The notes: generated by a model from the sequence alone, not told the origin. Shown: positions 16,779-26,038, counted from the stretch's first letter. The stretch: DNA of 64,000 nt from Shewanella schlegeliana (GCF_016765635.1 NZ_JAESVD010000003.1:372001-436000), one strand, 5' to 3'. A program made the numbers and translations.

Positions 16779-18149
16779 GTGGCGATCTCTAGCTTACTTC
16801 AACGTGCGGGACAGTCCCGCTATATGGAAAATACTTTCCAACTTTCTAAGCGCAATGCCAATGTTGGCACCGAGCTTTATGCTGGCTTTATTACCTTCTT
16901 AGCGATGAGTTATATCTTGGCGGTCAACCCGGCGATCTTAGGTAGCATTGAGGGGATGGATAAGGGCGCGATCTTTACCGCCACCGCACTAGCAGCCGCA
17001 CTTGCAACCTTGATAATGGGCTTTTTCGGCAATTACCCTGTGATGTTAGCGCCGGGTATGAGCATGAATGGCTTCTTCAAGGGCATGCTGGCCTCAAGCT
17101 CTGTAGCGCTAATTTGGCACGAAGCGCTATTCGGTATTTTCTTGTCGGGTATCGTGTATCTGATCTTCTCGATGACTAAGATCCGCAAGCAGATGATTGA
17201 GTCTATCCCAGAGGATCTCAAGCTCGCCATCACTGTGTCTCTAGGTCTGTTTATCGCCTTCCTCGGACTTAAAAATGCTGGCATTATCGTTGCCAACCCA
17301 GTGGTGCTCGTCAGCATGGGCGACATCACCCAGCCACAGGTTGCCATCGCCTTTATCAGTCTGTTTGTCGCGGTAGGCTGTATGGTACGCAATATCAAGC
17401 TGGCAACGTTTATCGCCTTTATGACCTCAATCACCCTGACGCTCATCAGTGATGCAGTACTTGGCACTCAGTATGCGCCTATTCCTGAAAATTGGTTTAG
17501 CGTGCCACCAAGCATAGAGCCGAGCTTTGGTAAGGTGTTCAACTTTGAGTTTCTAACCGTCGATAAGCTATTTGATCTGCTGTTTATCGTCATCATCTTC
17601 TTTATCGTCGACTTCTTCGATGGCTTATCGACCATTGTTGGTGTGGGTAAAGATGCAGGTATTATCGATAAAGATGGCAAAGTGCCGAATGCGCGCTCTG
17701 CGCTTGTTGCCGATGCGGGCGGCACGGTTATTGGTAGCGTGTTAGGCACCACCTCTATCACGGCGTTTTCTGAGTCAGGCATCGCCTCGGCTCAAGGCGC
17801 TAAAACCGGTTTAGCCGCGGTGGCTACCGCTTGTCTATTCCTGCTAGCACTATTTTGCTACCCAGTGTTTTCCATGTTTTCTACCGCCATCGTGGCACCT
17901 GCGATGATCGTCGTCGGTATTTATATGGTTGGCCGCTTAGGCCAGATAAACTGGGATCATAAACCATCGTGCATTGCCGCTTTCTTCACCGTGATGTTCA
18001 CCATTTTAAGTTTCTCTCCAGCCAACGGCATGGCGATGGGCTTTATCAGTTACGCATTTGCCATGGTCGTAGCAGGTAAAGGCCGCGAAGTACACCCAAT
18101 CATCTATGGCTTATCACTGATTTTTATCGCCTACTTAGTGATGCTGTAG
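16779..18149 (+). CDS. NCS2-family purine permease
   Basis: A 456-residue inner-membrane nucleobase:H+ symporter with 12-14 hydrophobic segments. It shows the AdeP/GhxP-type signatures 'TELYAGFITFLAMSYILAVNPAILG' and 'DFFDGLSTIVGVGKDAG', and the conserved 'GTTSITAFSESG' motif. The C74-type purine riboswitch upstream points to guanine or hypoxanthine. A GTG at 16779 has an AAGG ribosome site at 7 nt; the internal ATG at 16824 begins the conserved part and is an alternative start. A perfect 7-bp inverted repeat (GCGGGAC-A-GTCCCGC) lies between the two candidate starts. Confidence 0.9.
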   Translation: MAISSLLQRAGQSRYMENTFQLSKRNANVGTELYAGFITFLAMSYILAVNPAILGSIEGMDKGAIFTATALAAALATLIMGFFGNYPVMLAPGMSMNGFFKGMLASSSVALIWHEALFGIFLSGIVYLIFSMTKIRKQMIESIPEDLKLAITVSLGLFIAFLGLKNAGIIVANPVVLVSMGDITQPQVAIAFISLFVAVGCMVRNIKLATFIAFMTSITLTLISDAVLGTQYAPIPENWFSVPPSIEPSFGKVFNFEFLTVDKLFDLLFIVIIFFIVDFFDGLSTIVGVGKDAGIIDKDGKVPNARSALVADAGGTVIGSVLGTTSITAFSESGIASAQGAKTGLAAVATACLFLLALFCYPVFSMFSTAIVAPAMIVVGIYMVGRLGQINWDHKPSCIAAFFTVMFTILSFSPANGMAMGFISYAFAMVVAGKGREVHPIIYGLSLIFIAYLVML

Positions 18150-18175
18150 GCTAGATAAATAACTGCAAAGCACAT

Positions 18176-18206
18176 AAAAAAGGGGCCGTAAAATACGGCC
18201 CCTTTT
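18176..18206. terminator. Bidirectional terminator between convergent genes
   Basis: Hairpin AAGGGGCCGTA / TACGGCCCCTT flanked by A and T runs, between the NCS2 permease and the TerC-family gene. Confidence 0.92.
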
Positions 18207-18222
18207 CTTTACAAGATAAAAT

Positions 18223-19758
18223 CTAACTCACTGGATCTAGATAACTTACCTTTACCATTGAGACTTTGAAGTCATCGGCTTCAACAATCTCAAATTTGAG
18301 CTTTGCAAATTCAATTACATCGCTCACCTTAGGAATGGTTGAATTTAGGGCCAACAATAAGCCTGCTACGGTGATGTACTCCTGCTGTTTATCAATCAAG
18401 CCTATGGTTTCTAGGCGAGATTCTAAGTCATGTAACGAAGTAGAACCTTTAACTAACCAGCCATCATTGCATACGCTGATCTCTGGGATCTCACCAATAT
18501 CAGGGAACTCGCCCACAATCGATTCAAGCAGATCATGTAGGGTCACAATACCTTGAATGCTACCAAACTCATCAGCCAATACCGCCATCCCCGCTCTCGA
18601 CTCTCTAAACCCATCGAGTAGACGAATGACGTTGATACTATCTGGCACGATATACGCTGGGAAAGCAGCAGCAATATCTGCTAAGTTCTCACCCGCTTCA
18701 ATACCCAGCAGCAAGTCTTTACTGCGCACAATACCGACTAAGTTGTCTAACGAGCCACTACACACAGGGAAATTTTGATGGCGACTATTTTTAATCGTCT
18801 GCTTAATTTTATCGGTGCAGTCCTCAGTATTTAACCAAACTGTCTCACTTCTTTGGGTCATGACGGTACGTACATTTCGTTCTGAAAGAGACAATACGCC
18901 GGTAACCATCTCGCGCTCGGCATTACCAAAGCTCACTGGTGCAGACTCACTACCGTCATCGTCATCATTAACCTTGTAGTGCTTATTGCCCATTAGTCGG
19001 AAAATCGCTTCAGTGGTACGTTGGCGCAGCGGCACGCGCTCAGCATGCTTTGCATGGCTCGAACTAATCATCTGATTAAACATTTCAATCAAGATAGAGA
19101 AGCCAATTGCAGCATACAGATAGCCTTTCGGAATATGGAATCCGAAGCCTTCGGCAACCAAGATAAAGCCGATCATCAATAGGAAGCTTAAACACAATAC
19201 AATAACGGTCGGGTGCGCGTTAACAAAGTTAGTGATCGACTTAGACGCCAACAACATCACAATCATAGAGATTATGACGGCAATCATCATCACGGTTAAG
19301 CTATCAACCATACCGACAGCTGTAATAATCGAATCGAGTGAGAACACTGCATCTAACGCAAGGATTTGGGCAATAATCACACCAAAGCTTGCATACACAT
19401 TAGCACCTTGTTGCTGATGCATATCCCCTTCAAAGCGTTCATGTAGCTCATGGGTCGCCTTAAACAACAAGAACAGACCACCTGTGATTAAAATCAGATC
19501 TCGGGTCGAGAAGCTTAAGTCGTAAATACTAAACAGAGGCTGGGTCAGCGTTACCAACCAAGACACAATACTCAGCAGACCTAGTCGCATCAGTAGCGCC
19601 AGAGACAAGCCGATAGTTCTTGCCTTATCTCTTTGTTCAGGTGGGAGTTTTTTTACTAAAATAGCAATAAAGACAAGGTTATCGATACCCAGTACGATCT
19701 CGATAATAATTAGGGTAATTAAGCCAATCCATATTTGTGGTTCAAGCAAAAATTCCAT
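18223..19758 (-). CDS. TerC-family membrane protein with CBS pair and CorC domain (YoaE/YegH-like)
   Basis: A 511-residue integral membrane protein. The N-terminal half (about 1-235) is a TerC module with '[16 protein letters not shown]' and '[15 protein letters not shown]', which carry the conserved acidic residues linked to metal-ion export in the family. The C-terminal half has two CBS motifs (about 300-420; '[11 protein letters not shown]', '[20 protein letters not shown]') and a CorC_HlyC domain to the end. Overall size and order match E. coli YoaE. The family is linked to Mn2+ efflux or metalation of exported proteins; the exact substrate is uncertain. Confidence 0.9.
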   Translation of the reverse strand: MEFLLEPQIWIGLITLIIIEIVLGIDNLVFIAILVKKLPPEQRDKARTIGLSLALLMRLGLLSIVSWLVTLTQPLFSIYDLSFSTRDLILITGGLFLLFKATHELHERFEGDMHQQQGANVYASFGVIIAQILALDAVFSLDSIITAVGMVDSLTVMMIAVIISMIVMLLASKSITNFVNAHPTVIVLCLSFLLMIGFILVAEGFGFHIPKGYLYAAIGFSILIEMFNQMISSSHAKHAERVPLRQRTTEAIFRLMGNKHYKVNDDDDGSESAPVSFGNAEREMVTGVLSLSERNVRTVMTQRSETVWLNTEDCTDKIKQTIKNSRHQNFPVCSGSLDNLVGIVRSKDLLLGIEAGENLADIAAAFPAYIVPDSINVIRLLDGFRESRAGMAVLADEFGSIQGIVTLHDLLESIVGEFPDIGEIPEISVCNDGWLVKGSTSLHDLESRLETIGLIDKQQEYITVAGLLLALNSTIPKVSDVIEFAKLKFEIVEADDFKVSMVKVSYLDPVS

Positions 19759-19911
19759 CGTGTTTTTTCATTTTCCAAAACTGTCGCCTATGCTCCAGCT
19801 TGGTCAATAGCTCCTAAAATTTAACGCATTAAAATTAATTAAGTGCATTTATATTGGAGAAACCAGAAAATCTATAATTAATTAAACTTTAACTTTGTAA
19901 TTTAAGACTTA

Positions 19912-19944
19912 AAAACAGATAGAAAGCCGATAAAATTATCGGCT
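19912..19944 (-). terminator. Terminator at the far end of the tandem array
   Basis: Minus strand: AGCCGATAATTTTATCGGCT followed by TTCTATCTGTTTTT. It terminates transcripts that run from the BamA-like/DUF3108 genes through the 49-bp repeat array. Confidence 0.75.
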
Positions 19945-20470
19945 CTAACCTTCCTGACAGCTTTCGAGAAATAGAGCGGTATCGATTGCGTGGCTAGCCT
20001 TCCTTACTGCTTTCGATAAATAGAACTGTATCGATTACGTGGCTAGCCTTCCTTACTGCTTTCAAGAAATAGAGCTGTATCGATTACGTGGCTAGCCTTC
20101 CTTACTGCTTTCGAGAAATAGAACTGTATCGATTACGTGGCTAGCCTTCCTTACTGCTTTCGAGAAATAGAACTGTATCGATTACGTGGCTAGCCTTCCT
20201 TATTGCTTTCGAGAAATAGAGCTGTATCGATTACGTGGCTAGCCTTCCTTACTGCTTTCGAGAAATAGAGCTGTATCGATTACGTGACTAGCCTTCCTTA
20301 CTGCTTTCGAGAAATAGAGCGGTATCGATTGCGTGGCTAGCCTTCCTTACTGCTTTCAAGAAATAGAGCGGTATCGATTACGTGGCTAGCCTTCCTTACT
20401 GCTTTCGAGAAATAGAGCTGTATCGATTACGTGGCTAGCCTTCCTTACATGTAGAGCTGTATCGATTAAG
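19941..20470. repeat. 49-bp tandem repeat array (about ten units plus the gene copy)
   Basis: Units begin at 19992, 20041, 20090, 20139, 20188, 20237, 20286, 20335 and 20384, each exactly 49 bp, with only one to four differing bases. A diverged 51-bp unit lies at 19941-19991. The unit starting at 20433 is the 3' end of the DUF3108 gene itself: the TAG stop lies inside the repeat's GGCTAGCC palindrome, and this copy lacks about 10 bp in the middle. The array therefore looks like serial duplication of the gene's 3' end. A unit length not divisible by three and frequent stops argue against translation. There are no variable spacers, so it is not CRISPR. Confidence 0.95.
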
Positions 20471-21232
20471 CTCGATAAGGCCGTGAAGTATGATGCCATG
20501 ATAGCGGGCTTGGATAAGCTGATAATCCAACTCTGGCGCAAAGTAGTAGGTCACCTCTTCGGAACCGGTTTGCTTAACCGGAATTAAGCTTAACTCGCCA
20601 AAGTGGCTAATCTTTTTTGTCAGTGGTTTTTGCACATAGAATTGATATGGCTCTATCGCATCTGAAGCCTGTCTGATTAAGCGAAACTGCTGTCGCCCTT
20701 GCAGTAGGTATTCTCGAATTTGAATTGCCAAGGTGTCCACATCTCGCAGCGCAGTATCATCTGAGCTGTAGCGTTCTACATCACCGTCGACCTCCACCTT
20801 CGATACACGGCCGTTATCGCTAAAGCTGGCCTGCATATCTCTAGCGCGAAAGCCTGTCACCTTCTGATGAAACTTTTCGGTGATCCATTCACGGCTTTCA
20901 TTTGACCAAACTAACTCTGCCTTTTGCTGGTACTGAGTGCCTATCCCCAGAATACTGGCCTGACTGTTTGAGGTCACCACCGCGCTTTTACCAGACCAGG
21001 TTTCGGTGCGACTCATGGTACCAGTATGAATACCACTGAGATAAATATCGTAATCACCGCTACGACTGCACTGCTCTGGTGTTTGTAGCGATAGTTTTTG
21101 AGCTTCGCTCTCTGTCGCGTATGCGCTATGAGTCAGCACTAAAATAGAGGCGAGCATAGAAGCTAACATAGAAGCGAGCCCTAACACTTTCATCGCGATC
21201 CGCTTAGACACTCGAGCAAATAAACCCATCAT
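20435..21232 (-). CDS. DUF3108-type periplasmic protein
   Basis: A 265-residue exported protein with a long basic N-terminus and a signal peptide containing the internal duplication 'ASMLASMLAS', ending around HSAYA. The mature part is beta-rich and resembles DUF3108 ('GDYDIYLSGIHTGTMSRTETW', 'YYFAPELDYQLIQARY'). Function is unknown; DUF3108 proteins often accompany envelope genes. It starts 2 bp after the stop of the BamA-like gene, so the pair is translationally coupled. Its last codons and stop form the first unit of the downstream 49-bp array. Confidence 0.8.
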   Translation of the reverse strand: MMGLFARVSKRIAMKVLGLASMLASMLASILVLTHSAYATESEAQKLSLQTPEQCSRSGDYDIYLSGIHTGTMSRTETWSGKSAVVTSNSQASILGIGTQYQQKAELVWSNESREWITEKFHQKVTGFRARDMQASFSDNGRVSKVEVDGDVERYSSDDTALRDVDTLAIQIREYLLQGRQQFRLIRQASDAIEPYQFYVQKPLTKKISHFGELSLIPVKQTGSEEVTYYFAPELDYQLIQARYHGIILHGLIELNRYSSTCKEG

Positions 21233-21234
21233 GA

Positions 21235-22401
21235 TTAAAATACTTCGTTCACATTAAGGTAGAAGTTAGTTTCGTTTTCACCCACGCCAATATCGAGACG
21301 TAAGTTAATGTTGTCTTTGATTTTAAATCGGAAACCTGTGCCGTAAGAGGTCAACAACTCCTCATTAAGATCGCTGACCTTTGACGCCACGCTACCCACG
21401 CCGCCCCAGAACACCATGCCATAGCGTTGGAACACAGGTAAGCGATATTCAACTTGTCCCATCATCATCTGTTTGTCACGGTAACGACCTTTAATGTAGC
21501 CACGCATCGCACCTGAGCCACCTAAATCAGGTAACATGTTCCAAGGTACATCGCCATCGGTAAAGTGTCCCTGCACTTGCCATGCGATAAGCCCTGGCGC
21601 AGAGCTCAACAGAGAGGTTGAGCTCAAGTCGATATAATTTGCTAACTCAAGATCATAGGTCGAAAAGCTTGAGTACTCATCGTTTTGATACAGGCCTGCA
21701 TCAATTTGAAATAACCAGCCTTTAGTGGCATTTAAACGGTAATCACGAGAATCATAGATGCTGGTCACCACCACACCCGAGCTGAAGTTATTGGGTAAAA
21801 TATCCGCCGAATCGACAGGTAGTCCAGTTTCAACCAGCGCTAATTTTTCTGCACTGGCGTAGGTAAAATCAGCCCCTACACCTAAGAAATAGTTATCGGC
21901 AACTTCCGTCATCCAGCGTGGTTTGAAGCTATATAGTTGCTCCTCAAACTCATGGTGATTGGCATCGATATTGCCCTGCTCTATGCCTTGGCCGTAATAC
22001 ACAGCAGCTTCGTTATGTAGCTCTAATCCCAGTAGTAAGCGCTGCTTACCGCCGTTGAAGAAGGTCATATTCTCAACTTCGACGCCGTAAGAGTTATTCA
22101 TCGATACAAATGAGTTCAACACCAAGGATGATGGCTGCTCTTCACTCGCCGAACCATGGGTTTTATATAACCCCACCATCAACAAGCCCACACCAAATTT
22201 CTTCTCTGGTGTGTAATAGGCCGTTGGTAAGTAGCTCATATCGATAGGCTTACTTTCGTCAAACTCACCATCGGCACCAAACACTGATAAGATGTCGTCG
22301 ACCCAAGTCGGCTGCATATCTTTAGGGGTGTCAAATAAAGGCTCTACTGCGACAGCCAAATTTGAAAAAGCGCACAGAGTTAACAATAAAATCCGTTTCA
22401 T
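21235..22401 (-). CDS. BamA/TamA-family outer-membrane beta-barrel protein
   Basis: A 388-residue protein from the chosen start MKRILLLTLCAF, with a Sec signal ending NLAVA. There is no clear POTRA domain; most of the chain is a 16-strand-type surface-antigen barrel of the Omp85/D15 group ('STYDLELANYIDLSS', 'LPDLGGSGAMRGYIKGRYRDKQMMMGQVEYRLPVF' region with the family RGY..GRY motif, and a C-terminus ending in alternating hydrophobics and Phe). The role may be transport or assembly of an envelope component together with the coupled DUF3108 protein. The frame is open 16 codons further upstream, but the internal ATG starts a standard signal peptide. Confidence 0.82.
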   Translation of the reverse strand: MKRILLLTLCAFSNLAVAVEPLFDTPKDMQPTWVDDILSVFGADGEFDESKPIDMSYLPTAYYTPEKKFGVGLLMVGLYKTHGSASEEQPSSLVLNSFVSMNNSYGVEVENMTFFNGGKQRLLLGLELHNEAAVYYGQGIEQGNIDANHHEFEEQLYSFKPRWMTEVADNYFLGVGADFTYASAEKLALVETGLPVDSADILPNNFSSGVVVTSIYDSRDYRLNATKGWLFQIDAGLYQNDEYSSFSTYDLELANYIDLSSTSLLSSAPGLIAWQVQGHFTDGDVPWNMLPDLGGSGAMRGYIKGRYRDKQMMMGQVEYRLPVFQRYGMVFWGGVGSVASKVSDLNEELLTSYGTGFRFKIKDNINLRLDIGVGENETNFYLNVNEVF

Positions 22402-22653
22402 AAATACTCTAATCAGTAACGAAGATAATGGGGAATTAAGGGGCGGCATTCTACCACTACAAGCGCATTCAACAATGACTTTTTTTGATTAAGGATTAAT
22501 CAGCCATGAGTTTCCGATAAGTTATTCACTTACTCGTAAAACAGCCAAAGTTCATGGTGCATTCTATCGAGTTGTGCAAGCCACTTCGTGCCCACCTGTA
22601 ATCACAGCCAAGTTTTATTTTTGGAACTTACACAATTGATATATTATCCCGCC
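22402..22653. other. Divergent promoter region
   Basis: It lies between the BamA-like gene and ppnP. A plausible -35 (TTGGAA, 22621) and -10 (TATTAT) pair for ppnP would start transcription near 22650, immediately before the leader hairpin. No gene is seen. Confidence 0.45.
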
Positions 22654-22698
22654 GTTGAGACGCGGGCCCTAAACTAAGGCTGTTTGGCCGTGCTCAAC
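22654..22698 (+). promoter_or_regulatory. Structured 5' leader hairpin of ppnP
   Basis: GTTGAG and CTCAAC close a stem that continues through GCGGGCC / GGCCGTGC with one bulge, ending 12 bp before the GAGGAAG ribosome site. It would form at the very 5' end of the transcript. It matches no riboswitch class I recognise. Confidence 0.5.
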
Positions 22699-22720
22699 AT
22701 TCTTATCACGAGGAAGAATA

Positions 22721-23002
22721 ATGTTAGCTGTAAATGAATATTTTGAAGGTCAGGTAAAGTCTATCTCTTTTGCAGGTGCCGACAAACCCGCGTCGGTAGG
22801 CGTAATGGAAGTTGGCGAGTATGAGTTTGGTACTGCAGCACCAGAAGTGATGCAAGTGATCTCAGGTGCACTAACGGTCATGCTACCAGGCCAAAGCGAG
22901 TGGCAAACCTTTAACGCTGGTCAGCAGTTTGATGTTATCGGCAATGCCAAGTTCCAAGTAAAGGTCGAGACCCAAACAGCTTACCTTTGCATCTACGGCT
23001 AA
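22721..23002 (+). CDS. ppnP: Pyrimidine/purine nucleoside phosphorylase PpnP
   Basis: A 93-residue cupin-fold enzyme (formerly YaiE/DUF1255) that phosphorolyses many nucleosides to the base and pentose-1-phosphate. The whole chain matches the family: '[27 protein letters not shown]' in the first half and '[19 protein letters not shown]' in the second. It is monocistronic, with a strong GAGGAAG ribosome site and a stem-loop leader, and is followed by a terminator. Confidence 0.95.
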   Translation: MLAVNEYFEGQVKSISFAGADKPASVGVMEVGEYEFGTAAPEVMQVISGALTVMLPGQSEWQTFNAGQQFDVIGNAKFQVKVETQTAYLCIYG

Positions 23003-23049
23003 TTAAGCACTTAGCTCAGCCGTTAAACAAGTTAGCCGTAAAACAAGTA

Positions 23050-23109
23050 AACCATCCATTATTCGCCTCATCAGTAATGAACTGAACAGCTTAAAGTGGA
23101 TGGTTTTTT
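23050..23109 (+). terminator. Terminator after ppnP
   Basis: AACCATCCA pairs with TGGATGGTT across a loop of about 40 nt, followed by TTTTTT. The long loop lowers certainty. Confidence 0.6.
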
Positions 23110-23139
23110 GTCTGCGGTGAAATCATCAATTAAAACTGA

Positions 23140-23544
23140 CTACTGCACCCACTGCACTAATTCTCCAGCATATTTTAACGCGTGCTGCCTTTTCACTAAC
23201 TGCCCTGCAGGATCAAAGAGTAAAAGTTCAGCCGAGTCGGCATGATAGCTCGCTATCAATTTGTCTCCCTCAGGCGTGCCCATTCTCGCAATCAGAAAGT
23301 GCACTTGATCGCCAAGGTAATCACGGGCTTCATTCATCTGCTCAGTTTGACTATTACTCACCGCAAGACCGGCATCATAGACAAATACCAGCGCTGGCTT
23401 ACCAGTACCGATTTCTTCATGGGTCGCTTTAAAACCTTTTGGCATCACCATTACTAGAGCCGCGAACAAAACCACTATAGAAGTGACGACTCCGAAAACG
23501 ATCCAAGACTTACGACGACTCGAATTTGAATTTAGTGTATCCAA
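23140..23544 (-). CDS. Membrane-anchored protein with thioredoxin-like periplasmic domain (hypothetical)
   Basis: A protein of about 134 residues with one N-terminal helix (about 12-34) after a basic 'SSRRK' and a soluble part that could adopt a thioredoxin-like fold ('PALVFVYDAG', 'HFLIARM', 'AELLLFDPAGQLVKRQ') but lacks a CxxC pair. A TTG at 23542-23544 lies 9 nt after an AGAGGG ribosome site and is the preferred start; the upstream ATG (23595) would put the ribosome site inside the gene. Function is unknown. Confidence 0.65.
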   Translation of the reverse strand: MDTLNSNSSRRKSWIVFGVVTSIVVLFAALVMVMPKGFKATHEEIGTGKPALVFVYDAGLAVSNSQTEQMNEARDYLGDQVHFLIARMGTPEGDKLIASYHADSAELLLFDPAGQLVKRQHALKYAGELVQWVQ

Positions 23545-23689
23545 GGTACAAATCCCTCTTATAACGATTGAAGTACATACAAAAATGCTCCCCACTATAA
23601 TGAATGAACCTGAGTCATAGATTAAAAACCATTAAATTACCGCACTGACGACGCCTCAGCTAATTTGCCATATTAATTAAACCTAATAA

Positions 23690-24060
23690 AACTAGCGCAC
23701 TAAACCTATTACAAACACTCCAATTAAAACCTCCTCCTAATACAAAACAACAAAAAGCACAACAGACTAAAGTTAAAAACAAATTAAAAAAACAAATTAA
23801 AAAATAAATTATAAAAAACAGCAACCCCAACCAGTTCAAACTCCCATCAAAAAAAACATTTAAAGCTCAACAAACAATAACCAAAGCAAATATCAAATCA
23901 AATATCAAAATAAATGCAAAACCATTTTCCACCATGGAAACACCACAAATAGCAACGCACAAAACTACCAACAAAGACGCAACAACAAATGACTAGATGA
24001 AAACAGCACAAAAATCGATCACACTAAATTAGAACAACATCTTATAATGCAAACCCTGTA
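23690..24060. other. A/C-rich, strand-asymmetric leader region
   Basis: About 370 bp ahead of the nrfA-like gene in which the plus strand is mostly A and C with few G or T. It is non-coding in all frames as far as I can see. A small hairpin TTTCCA-CCA-TGGAAA occurs near 23926-23941. The bias would give an unstructured RNA if transcribed rightward. Confidence 0.6.
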
Positions 24061-24078
24061 ACAGCAAAGCTTACAGTA

Positions 24079-24094
24079 TACCCACTTATAGGTA
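24079..24094. promoter_or_regulatory. NarP/NarL 7-2-7 binding site candidate
   Basis: TACCCAC-TT-ATAGGTA: two inverted heptamers of the TACYYMT type with the 2-bp spacing bound by NarP; one base deviates. It overlaps a 14-bp palindrome ATAGGTATACCTAT and is followed by a further heptamer pair. It lies 280 bp upstream of the nrfA-like gene, a known type of NarP target in Shewanella. Confidence 0.6.
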
Positions 24095-24155
24095 TACCTA
24101 TAGAGGTATTAGTTAGATTTTTCTTATCCTTTTCATAACAAAGTTTTAAAATTTT

Positions 24156-24171
24156 ATTGATCGCACTCACG
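24156..24171. promoter_or_regulatory. CRP-like site candidate upstream of nrfA
   Basis: The minus-strand reading CGTGAGTGCGATCAA fits TGTGA-N6-TCACA at seven of ten core positions. CRP controls anaerobic respiration genes in Shewanella. The match is partial. Confidence 0.4.
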
Positions 24172-24373
24172 TTACAACCAATAAAAAGTTATTTATTAAC
24201 CAGCCCCATGATAATAATAAAAACGTCAAATACATTATTGTACAAATAACAAAAACAAACCAACTATCAGAGAATGAAATAAAGCAAGCCCATATTTAAA
24301 TATTAAATCCGCACTAGACGTAATTTAATAAGAAATAAGAAAAGCTTATAAAACAATAAACTTAGGAGTTGTG

Positions 24374-26038
24374 ATGAAATTACAAAAACTTGCAATCGCA
24401 GTTGCAGTAATGGCCGCATTATCGGCTTGTAGTGATGACGATGATAAAACTAAAGTCTGTCCTGATGGCACTGAGCTAGATACAGCTACAAATGAATGTA
24501 TTGTTGTTCCCCCAGTCGAACCGCCAGTCGAGCCTCCTGTCACGCCACCAGAGGAGACAGACTTTTACAACAGTGATAACTGGGAGGAAAGCTTCCCAGA
24601 ACAATACAAAACTTGGGCACAAACCGCTGAAAGCAATCCAGCGTCAGGTGTACCAACCGATCTACTCGAAGCCAATCCTAATCTAGTCAGCGCGTGGGCA
24701 GGCTATGGTTTTGCTAAAGACTATAATCGAGCTCGAGGCCACCACTTCGCACTAACAGATATCATTAAAACCCTACGTACAGGTGCGCCAATGGTTGGTC
24801 ACGATGGTAAAGTGGTTGGTGAAGCAATGGCAGCAAGCTGCTGGTCATGTAAAACAACTGACCTTTCACGTATGTATGATGAGGTCGGTGAAGGTAAGTT
24901 TGCAGATAATGGCTGGTCGGTGTGGGGCGAAGAGATGTCTAACACTATTGGTTGTGCTGATTGCCATGAGTTAGGTGAGAATAGCCTACGACTCAGCCGT
25001 CCTTATGCATCTCGCGCTATGGATGCGATCGACATGACCTTTACTGCACAAAATCATGACAGCCAAGCGAGCCAGACTTGTGCTCAGTGCCATGTTGAAT
25101 ACTATTTCGATGGTACAGACTCTAAGAAAGTTCGCTACCCATGGGATCATTGGGTGCCTGGTGTAGAAACCGATTATGCCAATATTGTTGACTACAAAGG
25201 TAATGATGACTTGTATAAGGGCTTTGCCGCTGAAGCGCAATTGGCTTTCTATGATGAAAAGAACTTTAAAGATTGGACTAACGCCATCTCAGGTGCGCCA
25301 TCATTAAAAGCACAGCACCCAGAGTATGAGAATCTGTTAGATCGAACTGACCACATGATGGGTAATCATCTAGATTTCAGCTGTAATACTTGTCACATGC
25401 CTAAGGCTAACAATGCCGATGGCGTTGAATACTCAAACCATAAAGTGACATTCGATGCCACTAAGCTACCTGAAAGCTGTACAGGCTGTCACGATGCCGA
25501 TGCGTTCGAGTCTAAGTTTGAAAAACGTAAAGCCGAGATCAACGAACTACGTTTTACAGCCAACGGAACAGATCCTCGCCTAACGGAAGCACACTTCAAA
25601 GCACAAGCAATTTGGGCTGCCAACGGTATCCAAGGTCTAGAAGCGGGTAAGACGATTGGCGAAGCTAAAGCGGCTTATGAGGCGGCACTTGCGGCTGATA
25701 ATACACTCGCCAATGAAATGACCAGCCTATTGACCAAGGTACGTAATGCACAATGGTTCTGGGACAGCGCAACCGCTTCTCACGGTATCTTTGCTCATAA
25801 CCCAGCAGAAGCTAAGCGCTTGCTAAACAAAGCAAATACTATCTTGGATGCGGCAATAATAGAAGCCGATGCCTTGCTTGCTAAGTATGATGCTGATTAT
25901 GCGTATGATGCAACTAAGTACGATACTAAAGCTAAGGTGCAACCTCTTGCCGGACTTAACTTAGAAGCGATGAAAGCTGATAAAGAAGAGTTCATTAAGG
26001 AGCGCGTTGAGAAAGAATGGCCAGCAACACTGCACTAG
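24374..26038 (+). CDS. nrfA: Ammonia-forming cytochrome c nitrite reductase, lipoprotein form (NrfA)
   Basis: Pentahaem enzyme that reduces nitrite to ammonium with six electrons in the periplasm. It carries the lysine-ligated catalytic haem CWSCK (about 156-160), then CADCH, CAQCH, CNTCH and CTGCH. The conserved 'CAQCHVEYYF' holds the active-site Tyr and Ca2+-site residues, and the helical C-terminus with 'HAQWFWD'-like 'NAQWFWDSATASHGIFAH' matches NrfA. Unusually, it begins with a lipobox (LSACS, Cys 19), an Asp-rich stretch, a 'CPDGTELDTATNEC' pair and a Pro/Val/Glu linker before the catalytic domain, so it is probably membrane-tethered. No nrfBCD genes follow. The ATG at 24374 sits 5 nt after AGGAG. 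Confidence 0.95.
   Translation: MKLQKLAIAVAVMAALSACSDDDDKTKVCPDGTELDTATNECIVVPPVEPPVEPPVTPPEETDFYNSDNWEESFPEQYKTWAQTAESNPASGVPTDLLEANPNLVSAWAGYGFAKDYNRARGHHFALTDIIKTLRTGAPMVGHDGKVVGEAMAASCWSCKTTDLSRMYDEVGEGKFADNGWSVWGEEMSNTIGCADCHELGENSLRLSRPYASRAMDAIDMTFTAQNHDSQASQTCAQCHVEYYFDGTDSKKVRYPWDHWVPGVETDYANIVDYKGNDDLYKGFAAEAQLAFYDEKNFKDWTNAISGAPSLKAQHPEYENLLDRTDHMMGNHLDFSCNTCHMPKANNADGVEYSNHKVTFDATKLPESCTGCHDADAFESKFEKRKAEINELRFTANGTDPRLTEAHFKAQAIWAANGIQGLEAGKTIGEAKAAYEAALAADNTLANEMTSLLTKVRNAQWFWDSATASHGIFAHNPAEAKRLLNKANTILDAAIIEADALLAKYDADYAYDATKYDTKAKVQPLAGLNLEAMKADKEEFIKERVEKEWPATLH

Noticed and set aside
19941..20470. Possible CRISPR array
   Set aside because: The repeats are contiguous 49-bp units with no variable spacers and no cas genes nearby; it is a tandem duplication.
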